Numbered from the stretch's first letter, positions 34,380 to 45,223 are shown. The stretch: 64,000 nt of DNA from Lachnospiraceae bacterium (GCA_021770755.1 JAETQI010000032.1:1-64000), one strand, 5' to 3'. The notes: generated by a model from the sequence alone, not told the origin. Numbers and translations are program-made.

Positions 34380-35374
34380 CGATAAAATTGTCAGAAAATT
34401 CAGAAAACAATATACAATATAACTGATAAAATATGGTAAATTCGACAGTATTTGACAAATTCGTATAAAACTATTGCAATTACGCAAAAGAAGTGTTACT
34501 ATACAATTACACAAAGGAAGAAGAAAAAGCAAGGTACAAAAGATTGTTACACAGGATAACATCGATGGATCTGTACCGGAGAGACAAGCACAAAAGATCA
34601 GGGCGAAGCGTATTTACAAAAGATAAATTTGTAGAGGTACGAAAGATAAGATATTAATTTACAAAAAAGCTTTTGTAAAGCATTTGATAAAACAAATGCA
34701 GCGTTCGGAGACCTGCAGACCATCACCATAGAGTGTGATCAGGAAAGGAGATGAGTCCCTTGGCAACAGCAGAGACCTGACTCTGACAGGAAGAAATCCC
34801 TTAACAGATATGAGAACGAAGAAGTGGCGGCTGTGAAGATCACGAGAAAAGTTGAGATCGAGAGACCAGAGTGGGATTGAGATCAGGATCAGCGTGATAT
34901 CAGCAGAGCAGGAAAATTAAGAAGTGTATTTCGGAACAGAAGTCAGAGGATCGGGAAACAAAAGAGTACGATCAGACAGGAGACGGGGTTCGAAAACGGA
35001 CCAGGACAGAATTGAGATATAAGAGATCGGCAATCGTAAGAGATCGGCAGATCAGAGAAAGCAACCAGATAACCAAAGAATAGAGCGGATCAAAGGAGTC
35101 CGGGAAAGAGGAAAAAATTGAATACTGCATCGCATTAGGGCGGTCGTTGTATCATTCAGAGTGAAGATATGACGACCGCTTTTATGCGCAGACCCGTGCA
35201 GATGAAATAAGCCGCTAAGGCGGCGCACGGGTCGCGCGCGAGTAGTGGAGAAGGACACTCCCCTACTCGATTGCACACGTGCACCCAGAGGAAGAATGTC
35301 AGCTAAGGCACCCAAAGAAGATTGATAAAAGGAAAGATTTGTGTTATACTGCCTACGGACAAAATTGAAAAAGA
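34380..35374 (+). other. Long purine-rich non-coding region
   Basis: About 1 kb without a credible gene. From roughly 34740 to 35115 the plus strand is strikingly rich in A and G, with stops in all frames and short repeats such as AAGAGATCGGCA (about 35030 and 35039). Near 34655-34700 there are small inverted repeats: TTTACAAAA with TTTTGTAAA, and CATTTG with CAAATG. The 3' part holds family-1 repeat units. I see no known riboswitch or RNA family. It may be a long leader or a non-coding RNA. Confidence 0.4.
35185..35310. repeat. Family 1 repeat copy D plus a partial unit
   Basis: 35185-35271 is a full unit: GCGCAGACCCGTGCAG, AAATAAGCCGCTAAGGCGGC, GCACGGGTCGCGC, and a hairpin GAGTAGTGGAG...CTCCCCTACTC ending CGAT. 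A second, incomplete unit (35273-35310) has CACGTGCACCCAGAGGAAGA and ATGTCAGCTAAGGCACCC. Confidence 0.6.
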
Positions 35375-35386
35375 ATGGAGATCACT

Positions 35387-36448
35387 ATGGAAAAAATACG
35401 GCAGTTTTTAAAGCGGAAGGATATCGAGATATCCGGGAAACGCTATGGTATCGATGCGCTTGGGGCGATGGCGCAGGGACTCTTTGCCTCCCTGCTGATC
35501 GGGACGATCATCGCTACGATCGGGGAGCAAACAGGGATCGGGCTTCTGGTGACGATCGGGGGATACGCCAAAGCAGTGACGGGGGAGGCGATGGCTGTCG
35601 CGATCGGATACTCGCTGCACTGTCCGCCGCTGGTACTGTTCTCGCTGGCGGCAGTGGGACATGCCGCCAACACACTTGGCGGTGCAGGCGGTCCGCTGGC
35701 AGTGCTGCTTATCACGATCCTTGCCGCAGAACTTGGCAAGGCGGTTTCTAAGGAGACCAAGATCGATATCATCGTGACGCCGCTTGTGACGATCCTATCC
35801 GGCTCGCTGCTGGCGTCGCTGTGCGCGCCCGCGATCGGCAGCGCGGCGAGCGCCGTGGGGAGGGCGATCATGTGGGCAACTGAGCTGCAGCCGTTTTTGA
35901 TGGGGGTGATCATATCGGTGATCGTCGGGATCGCACTCACGCTTCCGATCAGCAGTGCGGCGATCTGTGCGGCGCTTAGTCTCACAGGGCTTGCCGGAGG
36001 GGCGGCGCTCGCGGGATGCTGCGCACAGATGGTCGGCTTTGCTGTCATGAGCTTTCGGGAAAACGGGATCGGCGGGCTGTTTGCACAGGGAATCGGGACA
36101 TCGATGCTGCAGATGGGAAATATCGTGAAGAAACCGCGGATCTGGCTTCCGCCGATCATCGCTTCCGCGGTCACAGGACCGATCGCGACGTGTGTGTTCC
36201 GGCTAAAGATGAACGGCGCTGCGGTGGCTTCCGGCATGGGTACCTGCGGGCTGGTCGGACAGATCGGTGTGTATACAGGCTGGCTGAACGATATTGCTGC
36301 GGGGACGAAGGCGGCAGTCACCGCGTGGGACTGGACAGGACTGGTCTGCATCAGCTTTCTGCTCCCGGCAGTGATCACTTATGGGATCGGGACCGGATTT
36401 CGAAAGATTGGCTGGATACAAAACGATGACCTGAAATTGGACTTGTAG
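35387..36448 (+). CDS. Orphan PTS transporter subunit IIC (EIIC_2 type)
   Basis: This ~353-aa polytopic membrane protein is rich in Gly, Ala and Ile. It resembles the PF13303 group of PTS IIC-like proteins (ISGKRYGIDALGAMAQGLFASLLIGTI; GHAANTLGGAGGPLAVLL; PPIIASAVTGPIATCVFRLKMNGAAVASGMGTCGLVGQ). At least eight hydrophobic segments are visible. No IIA or IIB domain is present or adjacent, which is usual for this group, and substrate and phosphorylation dependence are unknown. ATG 35387 has GGAG 8 nt upstream; ATG 35375 is the other choice. It ends at a bidirectional terminator. Confidence 0.82.
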   Translation: MEKIRQFLKRKDIEISGKRYGIDALGAMAQGLFASLLIGTIIATIGEQTGIGLLVTIGGYAKAVTGEAMAVAIGYSLHCPPLVLFSLAAVGHAANTLGGAGGPLAVLLITILAAELGKAVSKETKIDIIVTPLVTILSGSLLASLCAPAIGSAASAVGRAIMWATELQPFLMGVIISVIVGIALTLPISSAAICAALSLTGLAGGAALAGCCAQMVGFAVMSFRENGIGGLFAQGIGTSMLQMGNIVKKPRIWLPPIIASAVTGPIATCVFRLKMNGAAVASGMGTCGLVGQIGVYTGWLNDIAAGTKAAVTAWDWTGLVCISFLLPAVITYGIGTGFRKIGWIQNDDLKLDL

Positions 36449-36460
36449 GGTATGATAATA

Positions 36461-36486
36461 AAAAAACTGCCGTCAGGCAGTTTTTT
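36461..36486. terminator. Bidirectional terminator
   Basis: An 11-bp stem of A6CTGCC (36461-36471) and GGCAGT6 (36476-36486) closes on GTCA. It gives a T run on both strands and serves the IIC gene and the converging membrane-protein gene. Confidence 0.9.
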
Positions 36487-36493
36487 ATTGTCT

Positions 36494-36964
36494 TTATTTG
36501 AGTGGCTTGGCGCCGGCTTTCTCCTGCATTTTGTCAACCCAGCTACGGAATTTTCCCTTTTTCTTGGCGGGCGCAGTGTTGAGCTTGCCGCGGATGCCTT
36601 TCACATCGGTGATGTAGATGCCGCTGACGGTCGCCTTGACCTCCTTCTTGACAGGGACGATGTCAAAGATCGAGGCATCGCAGATCAGCGACATGATCTG
36701 GGGACCTATTTTCGCCTTCACGATCGGGAATTTGGCGCGGCGCATGTACTTTGGCGTCTGTTCCAGAACTGCGGCGGGAAGTCCGGCGTCTTTTAGCCTG
36801 AGCTTCTTTTTGTCAATGATGAGCATCGTGACAGTCTGCTTGGCAGCTTCGATCTGCGCCTCCTGCTCCGCCTGCTTTTTCTGCATCTTTTTTCCGACGA
36901 AGTAGAGCACTACCAGAAGTACCACAAGAATGATCAGGATCGTGAGTATAATTTTCAGTGCCAT
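36494..36964 (-). CDS. Membrane-anchored protein of unknown function
   Basis: This 156-aa protein has one N-terminal TM helix (~5-24) followed by a basic/coiled region (KKMQKKQAEQEAQIEAAKQ) and a soluble domain (~45-125) of alternating hydrophobic residues, then a Lys-rich tail. The layout suggests a bitopic protein with a cytoplasmic domain. I do not recognise the family. It is a single gene; its leader has a 6-bp hairpin (37000-37005 with 37018-37023). Confidence 0.75.
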   Translation of the reverse strand: MALKIILTILIILVVLLVVLYFVGKKMQKKQAEQEAQIEAAKQTVTMLIIDKKKLRLKDAGLPAAVLEQTPKYMRRAKFPIVKAKIGPQIMSLICDASIFDIVPVKKEVKATVSGIYITDVKGIRGKLNTAPAKKKGKFRSWVDKMQEKAGAKPLK

Positions 36965-37091
36965 GTGAAATCATTACCTTTCCTTTTTCATATTTTTCCT
37001 AGAGCATTTTCGGACACGCTCTAATGTATATTGCCATTATAAGGATTGTATCATTAAATACTGGAAAGTGCAAGAAAGTCTGTCGATTTCA

Positions 37092-37120
37092 TTGTCTTTT
37101 TCGTTTGATGATGTTATGAT
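37092..37120 (+). promoter_or_regulatory. Promoter of trigger-factor-like lipoprotein gene
   Basis: TTGTCT (37092-37097) and TATGAT (37115-37120) are separated by 17 bp, about 70 bp before the start codon. Confidence 0.65.
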
Positions 37121-37188
37121 AGAACTCATGGGGGAAGAAAAGCTACATTTATAAAGGCTACATTTATATAAGGAAGGATCATTATTTT

Positions 37189-38394
37189 ATGAAAAAGAAA
37201 TTGGCATTGATGTGCATGGCGTGTGCTGTAGTCGCAAGTATGGCGGCATGCGGAAAATCGGACAAGGACACGCAGCAGACAGCACAGACAGCAGAGGTTC
37301 AGGAGACGGAGACAGGCGCTGCCTCGGAGGAGGGCACGGATGATGAAACGCAGTCACAGGAGAGAGTTGGCGAGCGTGAGGATTATGTAGGGCTGCAGGA
37401 TCTCGACATAGAGGAATATATCACACTGGCGGATTATAAGAACATGCAGGTGAGCGCGGTCAGACCCGCGGTGGACGATGAGACGATCACGCAGTATATT
37501 GACAGTGAGCTGCTGGTGGGAAAGATCATGGACAGGCCGGTGCAGGAAGGCGATGTGACGGATATCGACTTTGTGGGCAAGCGGGACGGTGTGGCTTTCG
37601 AGGGCGGCACTGCAGCGGGGTATAAGCTCACGATCGGTTCCGGAGGTTTTATTCCGGGTTTTGAGGATGGGCTTGTGGGTGTGATGCCCGGCGAGACGGT
37701 GGATCTGAATCTGACATTTCCCGAGAAGTATGATCCAAACCCCGATCTTGCGGGACAGGAGGTTGTCTTTTCCGTCAAGGTGAACAGTATAGAAGGCACA
37801 GCGGCATATGAGACCGTGACGCCGGAGGAGATGGCATCGCTGGGGCTGTCCTACAAGACGAAGGAGGAAGTCTGGGAAGCCGGCAAAGCGGCTGTGGAGG
37901 AGCGCGCGGAGGAAACCTTTACGGCAAATGCAAGGAGCGCAGTAGTACAGGAGCTTGTCGGGGAGAGCACCGCAAAGTCGATCCCGGAGTATCTTGTTGA
38001 GGAGGAAATGCAGAATTATAACCTCTATATGGAATCCATCGCGGCTATGTACGGTATGGAATTGGAGGCTTTCGTGAGCGCTGCGGGCGGTTTTTCCATG
38101 GAGGAGTACGACAGCCAGACGAGAGAGATGTGTACAGAGATCGTGAAGCAGTATCTGGTGATCGAGGCGGTGGCGAGAGCCGAGGGGATCGAGATCACGG
38201 ATGAGATGATACGGGAGCAGGCAGACGAGGAGGCGCCGGAGTACGGGTACGCCTCGGGGGATGCACTGATCGAGGAGGCGGGATATACGACTTATCGGAT
38301 GTCCATCGTGCAGGAGGCAGTGATGGAGCGTCTGATGGAGATCGTTTCCGTCAAGGCGCAGGATGCGCAGGAGACACAGGCGGCGGAATCGTAG
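37189..38394 (+). CDS. Exported trigger-factor-like FKBP prolyl isomerase lipoprotein
   Basis: This 401-aa lipoprotein should help fold secreted proteins outside the membrane. The signal MKKKLALMCMACAVVASMAAC has its lipobox Cys at 21, followed by an acidic Gln/Glu/Thr linker. The FKBP domain (~105-200) has VTDIDFVGKRDGVAFEGGTA and GFIPGFEDGLVGVMPGE, the trigger-factor version of this fold. The C-terminal part (~225-385) resembles the helical trigger-factor chaperone arms. The ribosome-binding N-terminal domain of cytoplasmic trigger factor is replaced by the lipoprotein signal. A housekeeping tig would be expected elsewhere. It is followed closely by a cell-wall hydrolase gene. Confidence 0.85.
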   Translation: MKKKLALMCMACAVVASMAACGKSDKDTQQTAQTAEVQETETGAASEEGTDDETQSQERVGEREDYVGLQDLDIEEYITLADYKNMQVSAVRPAVDDETITQYIDSELLVGKIMDRPVQEGDVTDIDFVGKRDGVAFEGGTAAGYKLTIGSGGFIPGFEDGLVGVMPGETVDLNLTFPEKYDPNPDLAGQEVVFSVKVNSIEGTAAYETVTPEEMASLGLSYKTKEEVWEAGKAAVEERAEETFTANARSAVVQELVGESTAKSIPEYLVEEEMQNYNLYMESIAAMYGMELEAFVSAAGGFSMEEYDSQTREMCTEIVKQYLVIEAVARAEGIEITDEMIREQADEEAPEYGYASGDALIEEAGYTTYRMSIVQEAVMERLMEIVSVKAQDAQETQAAES

Positions 38395-38451
38395 TGGCTG
38401 CGAAGGTGCTGGAGTGTTACGGTTTGTCGGAATAAAAAGGGGAAGATACAC

Positions 38452-39753
38452 ATGAAAAAAGGATGCAGGCGTCTGATAGTCATTGGATTGTGTGCGGCAA
38501 TATTTTTTACGACATACGATTTCTGTGCCGATCAGGGAACCGGTCTGGTGCAGGCGGCGAAAAAGGATGAGCTGAAACAGCAGAATGAGGAGGATCAGGG
38601 AAGACTGGACGATATTGACGACCAGGTCAATGAGCTTGAGGAGGAGCAGCAGGGCATTGACGCGGAGATACAGTCGCTCAGTGATGAGATTGCGGAACTC
38701 ATGGCGAGTATCAGTCTTCTGGAGGAAGAGATCGAGGCAAAAAAAGCCCAGATCGAGCAGGCAAAGATCGATCTTGCCGATGCCCAGAAGGTGGAGCAGC
38801 AGCAGTATGAGGCGATGAAGGTCCGCGTGAAGGCAATGTATGAGAGCGGCGAGACATCGATGCTCGACATCATCTTTAGTTCCTCGTCCATGCAGGATAT
38901 GCTCAACAAGGCAGATTATATCGAGAAGATGCACGAGTACGACAAGAAGCTGTTCAACAATTATAAGGCGGCAAGACAGAATGTGGAGATCCTGAAAGAA
39001 AACCTGGAGATCGAGGAGTCGGAGCTTGAGGCGGCACAGGAAGGTCTCGAGGAAGAGATGGACACAGTCGAGGAGGCAAGGGCAGAGCTCGAGGCGATCA
39101 GCGAGGACTATGCAGTACAGATCAGCAAGGCGAGGCAGCAGGCGGAGGTGTACAAGACCCAGATCAAGCAGAGAAACGCGCAGATCAAGCAGATCGAGGC
39201 GGAGGAAGAGCGCAAGCGCAAAGAGGAGGAGGAACGCAAGCGCAAAGAGGAAGAGGAGCGCAGACGGAAAGCGGAAGAAGAGGCGAAGAAAAACAGCCAG
39301 AATAATAACAGCAATAACAGTAATAGCAGCAATGACAACAATAGCAGCACGACGACAGAGAAGCCAAAGGCAACGGTTGACACATCCTCCATCATGGCGG
39401 CAAACGGGAGCGCAAAGGGCAAGGAGATCGCGGCGTATGCCTGCGGATTTGTGGGGAATCCCTATGTGGCCGGCGGGACAAGCCTGACAAACGGCGCGGA
39501 CTGTTCCGGGTTTACACAGTCTGTCTTTAAGCAGTTTGGCTACAGTCTCCCCCGGAATTCGACTTCCCAGAGAAGCGCCGGCAGGGAGGTAAGCTACGCG
39601 GAGGCAGAGCCCGGCGATATCATATGTTATCCGGGACATGTGGCGATCTATATCGGAAACGGCAAGATCGTCCACGCAAGTTCTGCAAAGACAGGGATCA
39701 AGATCAGCAACGCGCTCTACCGCAGTATTCTGTGCGTGCGCAGGGTTGTCTGA
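38452..39753 (+). CDS. CwlO-like secreted NlpC/P60 D,L-endopeptidase with coiled coil
   Basis: This 433-aa secreted protein cuts peptidoglycan stem peptides. An N-terminal signal segment (~1-37) is followed by a long coiled coil (~38-285). Its Glu/Gln/Lys-rich heptads resemble those through which CwlO/PcsB-type hydrolases are regulated by FtsEX. A KRKEEEER repeat and an Asn/Ser linker (~285-305) lead to the NlpC/P60 domain (~325-433). The catalytic residues are Cys351 (GADCSGF), His396 (GHVAIY) and His408. It starts 57 bp after the lipoprotein gene and may share its transcript. A hairpin terminator overlaps the end of the converging spoIIID gene. Confidence 0.93.
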   Translation: MKKGCRRLIVIGLCAAIFFTTYDFCADQGTGLVQAAKKDELKQQNEEDQGRLDDIDDQVNELEEEQQGIDAEIQSLSDEIAELMASISLLEEEIEAKKAQIEQAKIDLADAQKVEQQQYEAMKVRVKAMYESGETSMLDIIFSSSSMQDMLNKADYIEKMHEYDKKLFNNYKAARQNVEILKENLEIEESELEAAQEGLEEEMDTVEEARAELEAISEDYAVQISKARQQAEVYKTQIKQRNAQIKQIEAEEERKRKEEEERKRKEEEERRRKAEEEAKKNSQNNNSNNSNSSNDNNSSTTTEKPKATVDTSSIMAANGSAKGKEIAAYACGFVGNPYVAGGTSLTNGADCSGFTQSVFKQFGYSLPRNSTSQRSAGREVSYAEAEPGDIICYPGHVAIYIGNGKIVHASSAKTGIKISNALYRSILCVRRVV

Positions 39754-39768
39754 TACACAAAAGGATAG

Positions 39769-39803
39769 CGAGTAGGAGGGGCGACCCTCCTACTCGTCTT
39801 TCT
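39769..39803. terminator. Terminator overlapping the spoIIID stop codon
   Basis: A perfect 12-bp stem (39769-39780 with 39785-39796) has loop GCGA and is followed by TCTTTCT. The spoIIID stop (39790-39792, minus strand) lies inside the right arm. On the minus strand it runs into a CCTTTT stretch, so it may work both ways. Confidence 0.8.
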
Positions 39804-40047
39804 GATGGGCATATTTTTCGCGGGTGGCAAGTCCGCCCCGGATGTGGCGCTCGGATTTGTTGACATCAAGTACTGTCCGGGCCTGTTTGGCAAGCGTAGG
39901 ATTGACCTGCATGAGACGGGAGGTGACATCTTTATGTACAGTCGATTTGCTGACGCCAAATGCCTTGGCGGTCTGCCTCACAGTGGCGTTATTGTCGATG
40001 ATATAGACAGCAATATTGATCGCTCTTTCTTCAATATAATCTTTCAT
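39790..40047 (-). CDS. spoIIID: Sporulation transcription factor SpoIIID
   Basis: This is an 85-aa DNA-binding protein that controls mother-cell gene expression during sporulation. The sequence MKDYIEERAINIAVYIIDNNATVRQTAKAFGVSKSTVHKDVTSRL carries the helix-turn-helix at ~22-45, followed by the basic C-terminal extension with HIRGGLATREKY. Length and sequence match SpoIIID of Bacilli and Clostridia. It is divergent from the hrcA operon. Its presence indicates an endospore-forming organism. Confidence 0.97.
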   Translation of the reverse strand: MKDYIEERAINIAVYIIDNNATVRQTAKAFGVSKSTVHKDVTSRLMQVNPTLAKQARTVLDVNKSERHIRGGLATREKYAHQKDE

Positions 40048-40159
40048 ATTCTTGAAAAGGGTTCTCCTTCTGAGTCATTTGTACATTCTATGAAGCTGTT
40101 ATGGAGATTATGAATGGCTTCTCTTTATAATTTATTAATAAATAAAATGAAAAAGAATG

Positions 40160-40229
40160 TTGACAATAAAAACTGAAAGTAGTAAGTTAATATATGTAAA
40201 TATTAGCACTCCATTGCAATGAGTGCTAA
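40160..40229 (+). promoter_or_regulatory. CIRCE operator and promoter region of hrcA operon
   Basis: TTAGCACTC (40203-40211), a 9-bp spacer, and GAGTGCTAA (40221-40229) form a perfect CIRCE element, the binding site of HrcA. A TTGACA box at 40160-40165 probably serves as -35; a -10 box near 40183-40193 (TAAGTTAATAT) is less clear. HrcA repression of its own operon follows from established knowledge of this site. Confidence 0.95.
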
Positions 40230-40260
40230 TAAGAAAAATGATTGGAAGGAGCGTGGCAGG

Positions 40261-41331
40261 TTGGATTTAGACGAGCGAAAACGAAAGATTTTGCAGGCGA
40301 TCATCCGCAATTATCTGGAGACGGGAGAGCCGGTTGGAAGCAGGACCATTTCCAAGTATACGGACTTAAATCTAAGCTCTGCTACAATCCGAAATGAAAT
40401 GTCAGATCTTGAGGAGCTGGGGTACATCATACAGCCTCATACCTCCGCAGGGCGGATCCCGTCCGACAAGGGATACCGGCTGTATGTGGATCAGATGATG
40501 CTCGAGAAGGAGGAACAGCTCAACCAGGCGACACAGGAAGTCCGGGAGATGCAGAAGATGCTGCTCGACCGTGAGGATAAGGTGGAGGCGGTGCTCAAAC
40601 AGATGGCGAAGATGCTCGCCGTCAACACAAACTATGCGACCATGATATCCGCTCCGCAGGTCAGGGGCAATAAGCTGAAATTCATACAGCTTTCGAGAAT
40701 GGACGCAAGGCAGCTTCTGACGACGATCGTCGTTGAGGGAAATGTGATCAAAAACGATATGATCGCAGTCGATCAGATGCTGGATGACGAGACCTTGTTA
40801 AAGCTGAATATCCTGCTCAACACCAATCTGAACGGGCTTCCGATCGAGGAGATCAATCTGGCGATGATCGCGAACTTAAAACAGCAGGCGGGCATTCATG
40901 CAGGCATTATCGCCGATGTCATGGACGCGGTGGCGGCAGTGATCAAGGACAATGAAAATGTCGTGATCTACACCAGCGGTGCCAACAACATTTTCAAGTA
41001 TCCGGAGCTTGCGGACAATCAGCGGGCGAGCGAGCTGATCACGACCTTTGAGGAGAAGCAGCTTCTGAACGAGCTTGTCCAAGATACACTCACAGACGAG
41101 AGCGGAACGGGCATACAGGTCTACATCGGCAATGAGACGCCGGTGAAGACGATGAAGGACTGCAGTGTGGTCACAGCCACCTACGAGCTGGAGGAGGGCA
41201 TGAAGGGCACGATCGGGATCATCGGGCCAAGGCGCATGGACTATGACAAGGTGATCAGCACGTTGAAGACGCTCAAGAACCAGTTGGATACGATCTACAA
41301 GAAAGACGACGGTGAAAACAGCGGTATATAA
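40261..41331 (+). CDS. hrcA: Heat-inducible transcription repressor HrcA
   Basis: This 356-aa repressor binds CIRCE and is kept active by GroEL in known systems. It has a winged-helix N-terminus (DERKRKILQAIIRNYLETGEPVGSR is the family start) with ATIRNEMSDLEELGYIIQPHTSAGRIPS, then a GAF-like dimer domain with an inserted loop and the C-terminal GPRRMDYDKVI. I set the start at TTG 40261, 10 nt after AAGGAG. The upstream in-frame ATG 40219 lies inside the CIRCE element and would add residues not seen in the family. It is the first gene of hrcA-grpE-dnaK-dnaJ. Confidence 0.96.
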   Translation: MDLDERKRKILQAIIRNYLETGEPVGSRTISKYTDLNLSSATIRNEMSDLEELGYIIQPHTSAGRIPSDKGYRLYVDQMMLEKEEQLNQATQEVREMQKMLLDREDKVEAVLKQMAKMLAVNTNYATMISAPQVRGNKLKFIQLSRMDARQLLTTIVVEGNVIKNDMIAVDQMLDDETLLKLNILLNTNLNGLPIEEINLAMIANLKQQAGIHAGIIADVMDAVAAVIKDNENVVIYTSGANNIFKYPELADNQRASELITTFEEKQLLNELVQDTLTDESGTGIQVYIGNETPVKTMKDCSVVTATYELEEGMKGTIGIIGPRRMDYDKVISTLKTLKNQLDTIYKKDDGENSGI

Positions 41332-41349
41332 TATATAGAAAGGAAACGA

Positions 41350-41988
41350 GTGGCAGTGGAAGAAAAGGAATTGGATGAACAGATCAAAGAAGATACCGAT
41401 TCTGGCGAAGCGGACATGAACGCGGCAGAAGCGGAAGAAAATCAGGCGGACGAAGCGCAACAGAGTGAAGCTGCGGAAGAAAGTAGGGAGCCGGGCGACA
41501 AGAAGGAAAAAAAGAAGTCGTTCTTAGGCAAGGAGAAAAAGGAAAAAACGAACAAACTCCAGGAAAAGGTCGATGAGCTTGAGGACAGGGTGAAGCGCCA
41601 GATGGCGGAGTTTGACAATTTCAGAAAGCGCTCCGAGAAAGAGAAGTCCATGATGTTCGAGACCGGCGCAAAGAGCGTGGTGGAGAAGATCTTACCTGTT
41701 GTAGATAACTTCGAGAGAGGTCTTGCAGGGCTCTCGGAGGAGGAGATCAAGGAGCCCTTCGCAGAGGGGATGAACATGGTCTACAAGCAGTTGATGGCAG
41801 AGCTTGAGAAACTCGAGGTGAAACCGATCGAGGCGGTCGGCTGTGAATTTAATCCGGATCTTCACAATGCAGTGATGCAGGTGGAGAGCGAGGAGTACGG
41901 GTCGGGGATCATCGCACAGGAGCTTCAAAAAGGGTACACTTACCGCGACAGCGTGGTAAGGCACAGTATGGTGGCAGTCGTCCAGTAA
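41350..41988 (+). CDS. grpE: Nucleotide exchange factor GrpE
   Basis: This 212-aa co-chaperone releases ADP from DnaK. An acidic, low-complexity N-terminal tail (~1-70) precedes the coiled-coil helix (KTNKLQEKVDELEDRVKRQMAEFDNFRKRSEKE region) and the C-terminal beta domain (~150-212) with AVGCEFNPDLHNAVMQ and the QKGYTYRDSVVRHSMVAV end. The start is GTG 41350 (or GTG 41356), after AAAGGAAAC. It lies 18 bp after hrcA in the heat-shock operon. Confidence 0.95.
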   Translation: MAVEEKELDEQIKEDTDSGEADMNAAEAEENQADEAQQSEAAEESREPGDKKEKKKSFLGKEKKEKTNKLQEKVDELEDRVKRQMAEFDNFRKRSEKEKSMMFETGAKSVVEKILPVVDNFERGLAGLSEEEIKEPFAEGMNMVYKQLMAELEKLEVKPIEAVGCEFNPDLHNAVMQVESEEYGSGIIAQELQKGYTYRDSVVRHSMVAVVQ

Positions 41989-41996
41989 GCACATGA

Positions 41997-43943
<1,947 letters not shown>

Positions 43944-43982
43944 TTTTCCTCTATACCGAATCAAAGAAAGGCATGGATGAAC

Positions 43983-45161
43983 ATGGCAGAGCAGAAGAGA
44001 GATTATTATGAGGTATTAGGTGTTGAGCGGGGCGCGGACGATGCCAGTATTAAAAAAGCATACAGACAGCTTGCCAAGAAATATCACCCGGATATGAATC
44101 CGGGTGATGCTGAGGCTGAGAAGAAGTTCAAGGAAGCATCAGAGGCCTATGCCGTATTAAGTGATCCTGACAAGAGACGCCAGTATGATCAGTTTGGACA
44201 CGCAGCATTTGAGGGCGGCGGTGCAGGCGGCTTTGGCGGTTTTGACTTCGGCGGGGCTGATTTCTCTGATATCTTCGGCGATATTTTCGGTGATTTCTTT
44301 GGCGGCGGCAGAAGCAGCTCAAGGAATAACGGACCAATGAAGGGTGCCAATATCCGTACCAGTGTGCGCATCACGTTCGAGGAGGCTGTCTTTGGCATTG
44401 ACAAGGAGCTTGAGCTCAATCTCAAGGATACCTGCAAGACCTGTAACGGCAACGGCGCGAAACCAGGTACATCACCGGAGACCTGCCACCGCTGCGGCGG
44501 GCGCGGTCAGGTTGTGACGCAGAGCAAGACGCCGTTTGGCATTATCCGAAACGCGCAGGTGTGCCCTGAGTGCGGCGGTTCCGGAAAAACAGTCAAGGAG
44601 AAATGTCCTGACTGTCATGGAAGCGGTTATATAGCAAGCAGAAAGAAAATACAGGTATCGATTCCCGCCGGCATTGACAACGGTCAGAGCGTGCGGATCC
44701 GGGATAAGGGAGAGCCGGGCGTGAACGGCGGCCCGAGAGGAGACCTGCTGGTGGAGGTAGTCGTCGACAGACATCCGATCTTCCAGAGACAGGATATGAA
44801 CATCTTCTCCACGGTTCCGGTATCCTTTGCGGTTGCTGCGCTTGGCGGAGAGGTGCTGATCGATACGGTGGACGGCAGGGTTGTGTACGATGTCAAGGCA
44901 GGTACACAGACCGACACGCGCGTGAGACTGCGCGGAAAAGGAGTGCCGTCGCTCCGCAATAAGGATGTTCGCGGAGATCATTATGTGACGCTTGTCGTGC
45001 AGGTGCCGGATAAGCTTTCGGGCGAGGCGAAGGAGCTCCTGCGCCAGTTTGACCGGGAGACCGGAAACAGCCTGGAGGCTGTCAAGAATATGGAAAACAG
45101 CGACCTGAATGAAGACAAGGACAAAAAAGAGCGAAAGCGCAAAGGATTTTTTAATAAATAA
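43983..45161 (+). CDS. dnaJ: Chaperone DnaJ (Hsp40)
   Basis: This is the 392-aa J-domain co-chaperone. The J domain (~5-70) has the HPD motif in [12 protein letters not shown] Gly/Phe-rich linker is followed by the zinc-binding region with four CxxCxGxG-type motifs ([32 protein letters not shown]). C-terminal substrate-binding domains follow. ATG 43983 is preferred ([14 protein letters not shown]); ATG 43977 is two codons upstream. The gene ends in a Lys-rich tail and is followed by a hairpin with a T run. Confidence 0.97.
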   Translation: MAEQKRDYYEVLGVERGADDASIKKAYRQLAKKYHPDMNPGDAEAEKKFKEASEAYAVLSDPDKRRQYDQFGHAAFEGGGAGGFGGFDFGGADFSDIFGDIFGDFFGGGRSSSRNNGPMKGANIRTSVRITFEEAVFGIDKELELNLKDTCKTCNGNGAKPGTSPETCHRCGGRGQVVTQSKTPFGIIRNAQVCPECGGSGKTVKEKCPDCHGSGYIASRKKIQVSIPAGIDNGQSVRIRDKGEPGVNGGPRGDLLVEVVVDRHPIFQRQDMNIFSTVPVSFAVAALGGEVLIDTVDGRVVYDVKAGTQTDTRVRLRGKGVPSLRNKDVRGDHYVTLVVQVPDKLSGEAKELLRQFDRETGNSLEAVKNMENSDLNEDKDKKERKRKGFFNK

Positions 45162-45180
45162 CTTTTTTATGGTAATATGG

Positions 45181-45223
45181 ACTTCTGTATGATATGATAG
45201 ATAATATTGTACAGAAGTTTTTT
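45181..45223 (+). terminator. Probable terminator after dnaJ
   Basis: ACTTCTGTA (45181-45189) pairs with TACAGAAGT (45210-45218), followed by TTTTT to 45223. The loop is ~20 nt, larger than usual. Confidence 0.55.

Noticed and set aside
34740-35115. CsrA-sponge RNA because of many GGA triplets
   Set aside because: The number of GGA triplets is about what the strong A/G bias predicts, and no loop-presented GGA was seen.
35052-35315. 87-codon minus-strand frame
   Set aside because: It runs through family-1 repeat units; composition follows the palindromes.
37354-39675. 773-codon open frame on the minus strand
   Set aside because: It lies antisense to the trigger-factor-like and CwlO-like genes, has low-complexity Leu/His/Arg composition and no domain; it is a shadow of biased codon use.
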